DNA of 8,471 nucleotides from Thermoplasmata archaeon (GTDB lineage Archaea > Thermoplasmatota > Thermoplasmata > Lutacidiplasmatales > UBA184), in assembly GCA_030044475.1 (NCBI GenBank), contig JASHVP010000147.1, positions 1-8,471 on the forward strand, read 5' to 3'. Below the pieces are notes generated by a model. That model was given only the letters and a program-made list of their open reading frames with translations, had not been told where the DNA came from and did not search any database. Within the stretch, counting starts at the first letter, position 1. Every line of letters begins with the position of its first letter. Both the position numbers and the translations under genes were made by a program. This document shows, one piece after another, positions 1 to 5,213 of the stretch.

Positions 1-39
1 AGGTCTTTCTAGTCCATCGGAGTACCGAACGTCGATCCC

Positions 40-330
40 ATGCCGTACTACGTGTTGCTCGGGAATTGGACCGAGGAGGGTGTTCGAGCCGTCAAGCAGG
101 CGCCGAAGCGGGCCGAAGCCTTCCATGCCGCGGTCTCGGCGGCCGGCGGAAAGGTGCTGCTGGACCTGCACACGATGGGGGCCTACGACTTCGTGACGGT
201 GGTGGAACTTCCGTCCGACGAGGTGCTCAACACGCTCGCCCTCCGGAGCGGGCAGCAGGGGTTCGTCCGGACCACGACGTTGAAGGGCTGGAACCTCGCC
301 GAGTTCACGCAGTTGACCCAACAACTTTGA
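40..330 (+). CDS. GYD domain-containing protein
   Basis: A 96-residue soluble protein that matches the GYD family (Pfam GYD) along its whole length. The seen hallmarks are the N-terminal strand PYYVLLGNWTEEG (residues 2-14), the helix with APKRAEAF (21-28), the strand AGGKVL (35-40), the signature MGAYDFVTVVE (46-56) that carries the G-x-YD motif, and the closing FVRTTTLKGW (75-84). The family is small (about 90-110 residues), folds like a ferredoxin/dimeric alpha-beta barrel, and has no firmly known function. There is no signal peptide or membrane helix. The ATG at 40 fits the family N-terminus exactly. No clear ribosome-binding site or TATA box lies in the 39 bases ahead, so its promoter may lie before the window. 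The gene stands apart from the minus-strand block that follows. Confidence 0.9.
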   Translation: MPYYVLLGNWTEEGVRAVKQAPKRAEAFHAAVSAAGGKVLLDLHTMGAYDFVTVVELPSDEVLNTLALRSGQQGFVRTTTLKGWNLAEFTQLTQQL

Positions 331-340
331 CCAACCCCCC

Positions 341-385
341 CGGTCCGCGCCGGACCGCCGCCGTCGAAGCATCGACCTCGACGGC
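341..385. other. Two tandem hairpins after the GYD gene
   Basis: Ten bases after the GYD stop codon are two perfect inverted repeats. The first is CGGTCCG (341-347) paired with CGGACCG (351-357) around a 3-base loop. The second is GCCGTCGA (360-367) paired with TCGACGGC (378-385) around a 10-base loop. They could help end or stabilise the GYD transcript. No T-run follows either stem, so neither looks like a bacterial intrinsic terminator or a typical T-rich archaeal one. Short perfect stems arise fairly often by chance in DNA this rich in G and C. Confidence 0.4.
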
Positions 386-434
386 ACGCCATTCCTCCCA
401 ACGGGGAGAGCGGGCTTCCGGAGCGGGTAGGGCG

Positions 435-704
435 CTACCGGGAGGCCCTCCGGACCGGTCGACACTCGCCGGGCGATACGGGCCGTTCGAGCGGGTGGGA
501 CCGCGCGTATCGGCGGGCGACCTCTTCGGGAGCGAGCCCTTCGGCGATGAGATCCGAGATCTCCTGTCGACGGCGACGTTCGGTTTTGGCGAGCGATCCG
601 TACGCGGACCCGGCGGGGGTTCCGGGGCCGACCGCGCGGAACCCCGCGTCCCGATCTCGTCGGGGCAGGTCCTTCGTCCCTTCCCTCGGGCCGTTCTCGC
701 TCAT
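435..704 (-). CDS. Small hypothetical protein, HTH-like segment
   Basis: An 89-residue ORF of unrecognised family. It is the most protein-like frame in this stretch: mixed acidic and basic residues, and a predicted helical segment at about 39-69. That segment contains ISDLIAEGLAPEEVARRYA (49-67), which resembles the first two helices of resolvase-type helix-turn-helix domains (pattern I-x-x-L-x-x-EGL-x-x-EE-x-A-R). The third, recognition helix is not convincing. About 78% of its codons end in G or C, somewhat below the clear genes of the window. Its ATG overlaps the stop of the upstream ORF (701-1030) as ATGA, which would allow coupled translation. A plus-strand frame is also open here but looks like a shadow. 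It could be non-coding. Confidence 0.42.
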   Translation of the reverse strand: MSENGPREGTKDLPRRDRDAGFRAVGPGTPAGSAYGSLAKTERRRRQEISDLIAEGLAPEEVARRYARSHPLERPVSPGECRPVRRASR

Positions 705-1030
705 CGGTCGTAGGTAGGCCCGACACCGCTCTTCACACCTCCGTCGGTCGTCCGAAGAGCGAGGACACGGAGCTCCGCCCCGCCCATACGGCCGGCGGGA
801 ATCCCCAGAGGCGGCTCCTCGATCCGGCGGGCACCGGCGGAACCCGCTCGCTCTCTCCCGGCTTCCGTGGGTCGCATCGTCGTTCGGATCCCGGACCGCA
901 GGGCCTCGGGATCGGGCGAGGGCGCGCCGTCGGAACGAGCATCGCGAGAGTCAGGAACGGGTTGCGGGCGTCCCGGGCGGCCGGCCGGGCTCGTCGAGGG
1001 CCCGGCCCGGACGACCCACACCTCCGACAC
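701..1030 (-). CDS. Doubtful small hypothetical ORF
   Basis: A 109-residue GTG-started ORF with no recognisable domain. It is rich in Arg, Pro, Ser and Gly, and only about 70% of its codons end in G or C, lower than in the clear genes, so much of it may be non-coding. Points in favour are that it is the best minus-strand frame between 705 and 950, that its stop codon overlaps the next ATG (ATGA, 701-704), and that it lies in line with a minus-strand promoter at 1411-1420. It overlaps the C-terminal end of the broken gene upstream by 80 bases in another frame. It may be a real small gene, or the decayed 3' end of the upstream gene reached after a second frame change. Confidence 0.22.
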   Translation of the reverse strand: MSEVWVVRAGPSTSPAGRPGRPQPVPDSRDARSDGAPSPDPEALRSGIRTTMRPTEAGRERAGSAGARRIEEPPLGIPAGRMGGAELRVLALRTTDGGVKSGVGPTYDR

Positions 1031-1378
1031 TCGTCGCGGTTCCTTCCCGGCGCACCGTCCGGAGTCGGGCCCAGAGGACCGGCTTGCGCGAAGTCGGCAC
1101 CTGCTGGACGCCCGTCAGGGACGCTCCGTTCGCGACGATGTAGGTCGGCGTGCCGCAGACCGCGTCGTCCAGGTCCGCGAGCACGAGGTACGCCCCATCG
1201 AAATTCGTCTCCTCGGAGGGATACGGCCCCAGCCCAGTGAGCGCCGCCCCGTAGTAATCGGGGTCGCGCCCCATCGAAGGGCTCCCGACAGTCCCGAGCG
1301 GAGCAGGATCCCGATCACGGCGGCCGGGATGGCGATCATGACGGAGACTCGGACTCGCTTGCGCTGGTTCGTGTTCAA
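951..1378 (-). pseudogene. Frameshifted membrane-anchored protein, unknown
   Basis: Two minus-strand frames join into one sensible protein. The first starts at a TTG (1378) and gives a basic N-terminus (NQRKRVRV) and one membrane helix (about residues 12-26, MIAIPAAVIGILL), running to about 1270-1290. There the frame turns into Arg/Ser-rich shadow, while the frame one base back becomes protein-like, starting RDPDYYGAALTGLGPYP and continuing to about 1040 with high G/C at third positions. It ends at 951, but the last 40 or so residues look non-coding. A single-base loss explains the break. Candidate sites are the four-base runs at 1260-1263 and 1269-1272. It could be a true pseudogene, an assembly error or, less likely, programmed -1 frameshifting. 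The intact product would be a small surface protein anchored by an N-terminal helix. I do not recognise the family. Confidence 0.6.
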
Positions 1379-1410
1379 TAGAGGGCTCTCCCCTCCCCCA
1401 TACTGTCGAC

Positions 1411-1420
1411 AAAATATAAA
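1411..1420 (-). promoter_or_regulatory. TATA box for the minus-strand block
   Basis: Read on the minus strand this is TTTATATTTT, a good match to an archaeal TATA box, inside an AT-rich island (about 1409-1455) that stands out from the surrounding GC-rich DNA. A start of transcription about 25 bases on would fall near 1390, only about 12 bases before the TTG at 1378. A purine-rich GGGGGAGGGGAGAG stretch (about 1384-1397) lies between. It would drive the broken membrane-anchored gene and any small ORFs behind it. Confidence 0.55.
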
Positions 1421-1598
1421 GTAAAGTTATTAATTACTATTTACTATTCTTATCTGGTTGTGGGGGTTTGTAGTCTCCGGAGTTCCGTTTCGCGCGCCCG
1501 ATCCCCCGAGGTCCGGTCCCTCGGGGGACCGGCGTCGGTTCCCGGTCCCGACCCCCGCTTCCCGCGGACTCAAGAACCCCCGCTGGTACGCGCCCGGG
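1421..1598 (+). promoter_or_regulatory. Upstream region of the channel gene
   Basis: The AT-rich part (1421-1455, with TTATTAATTACTATTTACTA) can hold a plus-strand TATA-like element, which would put the transcript start near 1465-1480 and leave a leader of over 100 bases before the GTG chosen at 1599. The reading frame of the channel is open back to a TTG at 1458. That stretch would add 47 Pro/Arg/Gly-rich residues that do not resemble the family N-terminus, so I treat it as leader. No other gene is visible here. Confidence 0.4.
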
Positions 1599-2300
1599 GT
1601 GGACGGGGACGAGCGGCTGTCTCCCGCGCCCGACCCGCCGGGAGCCGGTCGGTCGTTCCGACGGGGCATCGAGGGCGAGGATCTCGGTCGGATCATTTCG
1701 CTCAGCGATGGGGTCTTCGCGTTCGCGCTGACCCTGCTCGCGCTGTCCCTGGCCGTTCCGACGGTCTCCTCGGGGGTCCCGGCGGATCGCGTCTCGTCGA
1801 ACCTCGCCTTCCTGCTCCAGCAGGACTGGCCCGCGTTCCTGGGTTACGTCTTCGCGTTCGTGATGATCGGGATCTGGTGGGTCATCCACGTCCGGACGTT
1901 CCAGTACATCGCCCGGTTCGACTCGCGACTCGTCTGGCTGAACATGGCGGTCCTGCTCCAGATCGCCGTGATGCCGTTCGTCCTTCGCGTCTACAACACC
2001 TACAGCTCCACGCAGGTCGCGGTCGGGTTGTTCGCCGGCATCCAGGTCGGGCTCGGTGTGACGACGACGCTGATCTGGGATTACGCACGAAGGCGGGGCC
2101 TTCTCAAGTCCAAGGTTCCCCCGGAGATCGCTCGGGCCTACAGCCGGAGAGGCTGGTTGGTGGCCGCGGTCTTCGCCGGGTCGATCGGCCTCACGTTCGT
2201 CAGCTTGAGCGCGGCCGAACTCTCCTGGATCCTCGTCTTCTTCGTCCAACGGTTCGCCGACCCGGCGTGGGTCTCCGAGCGACATCGCGCGGCCTCGTAG
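1599..2300 (+). CDS. TMEM175/DUF1211 family potassium channel
   Basis: A 233-residue membrane protein of the TMEM175 family (Pfam DUF1211), whose bacterial, archaeal and lysosomal members are potassium-selective cation channels. The family signature is clear. RIISLSDGVFAFALTLL (residues 31-47) corresponds to the (F)SDGVFA-x-A-x-TLL pore helix motif, with Leu in place of the usual Phe before SDG. IGIWWVIHVRTFQYI (90-104), then RLVWLNMAVLLQIAVMPF (110-127), match the conserved second and third helices. About six helices are visible (roughly 37-53, 80-95, 110-130, 137-160, 186-203, 207-217), the normal count for a prokaryotic single-repeat subunit, which would assemble as a tetramer. The GTG at 1599 is chosen because it places about 30 polar residues before the first helix. 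A TTG at 1458 is the only earlier in-frame option. The gene stands alone, divergent from the minus-strand block. Confidence 0.88.
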   Translation: MDGDERLSPAPDPPGAGRSFRRGIEGEDLGRIISLSDGVFAFALTLLALSLAVPTVSSGVPADRVSSNLAFLLQQDWPAFLGYVFAFVMIGIWWVIHVRTFQYIARFDSRLVWLNMAVLLQIAVMPFVLRVYNTYSSTQVAVGLFAGIQVGLGVTTTLIWDYARRRGLLKSKVPPEIARAYSRRGWLVAAVFAGSIGLTFVSLSAAELSWILVFFVQRFADPAWVSERHRAAS

Positions 2301-2308
2301 GTCGGAAC

Positions 2309-2323
2309 GCCGGGGTCCCCGGC
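2309..2323. other. Inverted repeat after the channel gene
   Basis: GCCGGGG (2309-2315) and CCCCGGC (2317-2323) form a perfect inverted repeat about a single T, 8 bases after the channel stop codon and 8 bases before the TATA box of the next gene. As RNA it would form a six-pair stem with a three-base loop. No T-run follows. It may mark the end of the channel transcript or act as an operator-like palindrome, or it may be chance in GC-rich DNA. Confidence 0.35.
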
Positions 2324-2331
2324 GGTGGGTC

Positions 2332-2336
2332 TATAT
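2332..2336 (+). promoter_or_regulatory. TATA box of the 2359 gene (leaderless)
   Basis: TATAT lies in the context GGGTCTATATCGGAGG, between GC-rich flanks. Its centre is 25 bases ahead of the ATG at 2359, the spacing expected between an archaeal TATA box and its transcription start. The mRNA would therefore begin at or very near the start codon. A GGAGGT (2338-2343) also occurs, but 15 bases from the ATG it is too far away for a normal Shine-Dalgarno, and it could instead be part of the promoter. Confidence 0.6.
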
Positions 2337-2358
2337 CGGAGGTCCTCGTCCCGCCCGC

Positions 2359-3066
2359 ATGGCCGATGCGCCGGTCCGGAAGGGTGCTCTGCTCACGGTG
2401 GGAGTGGTCGCCGTCGCGATCGCGGGGCTCCTGCTCGCGACCCCGTTCTCGGAAGCAGGGCCGGTGTCGCCCCGCGCCGGCCCGGCGTCGGGCACCGTCT
2501 CGAACGTCCTGACCTGGAACGGAGCCAACGTCGCGTCCAACGGCGGGGTCAGCTCCGCGCTCTCGATCGATCTGGCCCAGCAGGCGAACGTCCGGTACAA
2601 CTGGTCGGCCGCCCCGCTCACGGGCGGACCGGTGACGGTGAGCGACGCGCGCCTGCAGATGTTCTACTTCGGATTCGCCGTGGCGACGCGCGACGTCACG
2701 ATCTCGAACCCGATGCCGAGCCTCGGCGGGAACATCGTCCTGAACTGGACCCCGATCGCGGTCTCCTACGTGCTGGGCGGCGCTTACCGACTGACCGCGA
2801 GCCTGTTGACCCCGAACGGCACCACGGTCTGGAGCGAGAATTTCTACGTGAAGGGGAACGCGCCCTACGGCATCCTGGCGGTCCTCCCGATCCTGTTGCT
2901 CCTCATCGCGGTCTACGAGGCGTACCTGCTCGCCCGATCCGGTCGGTTCGCGACGCGGAGCGTCCCTCCGTCGGCCCCCACGACCCCGCCGGCCTCCCCC
3001 GAGAGCGCAGAGGAACCCTCCGGAGCTCCGCCACCGCCTCCCCCGCCGCCCGAGGGCGCGACATGA
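2359..3066 (+). CDS. Bitopic surface protein with proline-rich tail
   Basis: A 235-residue protein of no family I can name. Residues 1-9 are short and basic. A hydrophobic helix follows (10-28, LLTVGVVAVAIAGLLLA), acting as signal peptide or anchor. Residues 30-168 are an outward-facing domain of beta type, rich in Val, Thr, Ser and Asn, with possible N-glycosylation sites at N81 (NWS), N129 (NWT) and N153 (NGT). A second helix follows (170-190, GILAVLPILLLLIAVYEAYLL), then a tail of about 45 residues rich in Pro, Ser and Glu with eight consecutive prolines (224-231). There are no cysteines and no catalytic motif. The layout suggests a surface sensor, adhesin or scaffold whose polyproline tail contacts a cytoplasmic partner. 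The start is supported by the TATA spacing. Its stop overlaps the next start as ATGA, so the two are probably translated together. Confidence 0.8.
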   Translation: MADAPVRKGALLTVGVVAVAIAGLLLATPFSEAGPVSPRAGPASGTVSNVLTWNGANVASNGGVSSALSIDLAQQANVRYNWSAAPLTGGPVTVSDARLQMFYFGFAVATRDVTISNPMPSLGGNIVLNWTPIAVSYVLGGAYRLTASLLTPNGTTVWSENFYVKGNAPYGILAVLPILLLLIAVYEAYLLARSGRFATRSVPPSAPTTPPASPESAEEPSGAPPPPPPPPEGAT

Positions 3067-3287
3067 GCGCGACCTCCCACGGCGCCGCGTGCGGCGTCGT
3101 CTTGGGCATCGTGGTCGTGATCTTCCTCCAGCAGACCTCCTACCTTTCCCTGAGCGACCTCACCCCGGCGATCGAGGACCTGGCGATCGGGGCCGTCGTG
3201 GGGGGCATCCTCTGCGGTCTGATCGGGTGGCTGCTCGGTCGGAGCTATCTGGCCCGGCATCCGCCCCAGGGAACGGCCGGACCGTAG
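3063..3287 (+). CDS. Small two-helix membrane protein
   Basis: A 74-residue protein started at the ATG that overlaps the previous stop codon (ATGA, 3063-3066). Two membrane helices are clear: residues 8-26 (AACGVVLGIVVVIFLQQ core) and 39-59 (DLAIGAVVGGILCGLIGWLLG), linked by a short acidic loop (SLSDLTPAIEDL) and followed by a short basic tail (GRSYLARH). The second helix is rich in small residues (GAVVGG, GLIG), which suggests tight helix packing. With two helices, both ends should lie on the same side, probably the cytoplasm given the basic GR-x-x-L-x-R tail. The frame is open further upstream but that part overlaps the previous gene and looks like shadow. Given the translational overlap it may be a partner subunit of the surface protein before it. 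No known family is recognised. Confidence 0.78.
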   Translation: MSATSHGAACGVVLGIVVVIFLQQTSYLSLSDLTPAIEDLAIGAVVGGILCGLIGWLLGRSYLARHPPQGTAGP

Positions 3288-3394
3288 CCCGCGCCGACGC
3301 GGGTCACCCGGGTCCGTTCGGCGGTTCCCGCCCTGTGGCCGACCCGGTGGACCCGAGCGGACGGCGGGGCGCCGCACCGGGGCGGACGCCGCCG

Positions 3395-4195
3395 ATGGAG
3401 CCGGTTCGGTGGGAGCCTCTTCGACCGGCCGATCGAGCGGCGCTCGAGGAGGCGGACCTGTCCGAATGGTTCAACCCGTTCCTGACCCACCTCACGTCCG
3501 AGTCGGAGCGGCTGGGCGGCACCACCCAGGTGCTCCAGAACGGGGGGACGATCGTCGCCCTGGTCCTCGCCGATCCCCTGGAGCGCGCCGCGACCGTGTT
3601 CTCGCGCGACCGGGCCCTCGTGGCGGAGGCGATGCGAGAGCATCCGTCGCTGAGCATGTTCGCGGAGTGCTCGCTCGATCCGACGGCCGAGCGATACTCC
3701 ATCCTGCGGTGGGACCGAGCCGCGGGTCCCCTGGCCCACCGGTTCGCGCACGCGATCCGGCCCGTGCGGGCGCGGGACCGGGAGGACTGCTGTCGCCTCC
3801 TCCGGGAGGTGTACGGACCCGGGGGAGAGCGGTGGCTGCTCGCCGGTCCGCCCCCCGGCGAGATCGGGTTCCTCGCCGACGTCGACGGACGACCGGGCGG
3901 TCTCGGTTGGCTCTGTCTCGAACGCGGCCACGGCCGGCTCCACTCGTTGGCCGTCCGCGCCCCGTATCGTCGACTCGGGGTCGGAACCGACCTGGTCGCG
4001 ACGCGCCTCCTCTGGGCCGAACGCGCCGGGGCCGTCGACGTAATCTCGGAGATCTCCGACCGAAACCCGGCGTCCCGGGCCGCCGCCGTCCGAGCCGGCA
4101 TGCGGGAGGTCGGGGCGATCTACCTCCACCCGCCGCGCGCGGGCCCCGGGACCGGCGCTAGCTCCGGGTCGCCCCGCAGTACGGGCACTTCGTGA
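3395..4195 (+). CDS. GNAT family N-acetyltransferase
   Basis: A 266-residue protein that should transfer an acetyl group from acetyl-CoA to an amine; the substrate is not predictable. The C-terminal half (about 118-246) is a GNAT domain: an N-terminal strand and helix (AIRPVRARDREDCCRLLREVY), the strand GGLGWLCLE (168-176), then motif A as LHSLAVRAPYRRLGVGTDLV (182-201), with RRLGVG as the pyrophosphate-binding Q/R-x-x-G-x-G loop. This is followed by VDVISEISDRNPASRAAAVRAGM (214-236), matching the N-x-x-A/S-x-x-L-Y/AGF motif B region. Residues 1-115 look like a second, degenerate GNAT-like half or a substrate domain, which makes the protein longer than a single-domain enzyme (about 150-180). 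The ATG at 3395 is preferred; a GTG at 3335 is in frame but adds low-complexity sequence. The last 12 codons overlap the convergent gene. Confidence 0.82.
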   Translation: MEPVRWEPLRPADRAALEEADLSEWFNPFLTHLTSESERLGGTTQVLQNGGTIVALVLADPLERAATVFSRDRALVAEAMREHPSLSMFAECSLDPTAERYSILRWDRAAGPLAHRFAHAIRPVRARDREDCCRLLREVYGPGGERWLLAGPPPGEIGFLADVDGRPGGLGWLCLERGHGRLHSLAVRAPYRRLGVGTDLVATRLLWAERAGAVDVISEISDRNPASRAAAVRAGMREVGAIYLHPPRAGPGTGASSGSPRSTGTS

Positions 4196-5213
4196 CCGTC
4201 GAGTCGATCAGCGCGCCGCAGTACGCGCAGTTGACCTTCACGGTCTCCTTGATCACGATCTGCTGGACCGCGGGCTGACCGCCGGGGGTCAGGTTGATCG
4301 GAGGCGGTGCCGGACCCATCGGGGGCGGAGCGTAACTGACCGCGCCGGTCGACGAGTGACGCGGCAGCGGCGTGCGACGCCGCGACCGAGAGATCGCGAG
4401 GGCCGCGATGACCACCACCACGATCACGAGGACCAGCGCGACGATCACGAGGGTCGTCGTCGAGATCCCACCGCTCGAACCGCTCCCCGACGCGGGCGCC
4501 GCGCCGGGGGTGAGGGGGTACGAGGTGGAGGTCACCGTCAGCTGGTCGGTCCAGAGGAACCCATCGCCCGAGGCGTTCGAGTCCTGCTCCGTGTACAGGT
4601 ACCCGACGATGTACCCGGTCCCCGGGTCGAAGTACATCTTCCAGGTGTAGGTGTAGGTGAACATTCCGTAGACGTCGTCGCGCACGCCCGTCCCACTCGA
4701 CTCCGCGTAGATCGTCGTCACGTACGCTCCGGCCGCCGTGCCGAGGTGGTAGTCGTAGTCGGTGGAGACGACCGTGAACGGGGTGTCGAGCAGGTTGAAC
4801 CCCGAGCCGTTCCCGAGCGAGTTGTCGATGTAGAACCAGACGTTCGACCCGTTGTATCCGGTCTGGCCGTCCGTGCCGTTGACGTACTCGAAGGTCGACG
4901 CGGAGAACGTGAACGTCCCGCTCGAGAGGTACGTCGCGGACCCCGGGGTGTTGTTCACGTAGTAGTCGATGTTGTAGTAGTACGCGCTCTCCGTCCCGTT
5001 CGGGGAGACCCCCGTCACCCCGAGGGAGCCGTTGATCGTCTGGCTCTCGGTGTACCCGGTGTAGTCCCCCACCCCGTTCGTGAGCGTGATCAGTTCGTTG
5101 TAGGCGAAGCGGTCGCCCTTCGCGGGCGTGTAGTGGGCGCTCGCCCCCCCGACGCCGACGCTGCCGAGGGCCAGCGCGAGCCCGAGCACCACCGCGGCCG
5201 TCCTGGCGTTCAT
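4158..5213 (-). CDS. Secreted ectodomain, TM helix and zinc ribbon
   Basis: A 351-residue protein with four parts. Residues 1-26 are a signal peptide ending in GGASA, before HYTPAKGD. Residues 27-248 are an outer domain, very rich in Tyr, Thr, Ser, Asn and Gly and probably beta-stranded, with at least seven N-glycosylation sequons (N61, N72, N87, N112, N121, N135, N213). A Gly/Ser linker leads to one membrane helix (about 252-274, LVIVALVLVIVVVVIAALAI), followed by a basic stop-transfer SRSRRR. The cytoplasmic tail has proline clusters (296-305) and ends in a zinc ribbon with Cys pairs CAYC (329-332) and CPYC (343-346). The outer domain family is not recognised. The layout suggests signal transfer or assembly across the membrane, with the ribbon binding a protein or nucleic acid inside. 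It is the last gene of a three-gene operon; its ATG overlaps the previous stop by 4 bases. Confidence 0.85.
   Translation of the reverse strand: MNARTAAVVLGLALALGSVGVGGASAHYTPAKGDRFAYNELITLTNGVGDYTGYTESQTINGSLGVTGVSPNGTESAYYYNIDYYVNNTPGSATYLSSGTFTFSASTFEYVNGTDGQTGYNGSNVWFYIDNSLGNGSGFNLLDTPFTVVSTDYDYHLGTAAGAYVTTIYAESSGTGVRDDVYGMFTYTYTWKMYFDPGTGYIVGYLYTEQDSNASGDGFLWTDQLTVTSTSYPLTPGAAPASGSGSSGGISTTTLVIVALVLVIVVVVIAALAISRSRRRTPLPRHSSTGAVSYAPPPMGPAPPPINLTPGGQPAVQQIVIKETVKVNCAYCGALIDSTVTKCPYCGATRS

Noticed and set aside
66..713. A long plus-strand open frame of 215 codons overlapping the GYD gene.
   Set aside because: Its first part is a shadow of the GYD gene in another frame and the rest is Arg/Gly/Pro-rich; high GC content keeps shadow frames open.
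1255..1300. Programmed -1 frameshifting in the broken gene.
   Set aside because: No canonical X-XXY-YYZ slippery heptamer is present in the overlap, so a base loss or sequencing error is simpler.
1437..2285. A minus-strand open frame of 282 codons over the channel gene.
   Set aside because: The plus strand encodes a clear TMEM175-type protein; the reverse frame is Asp/Arg/Pro/Glu-rich shadow.
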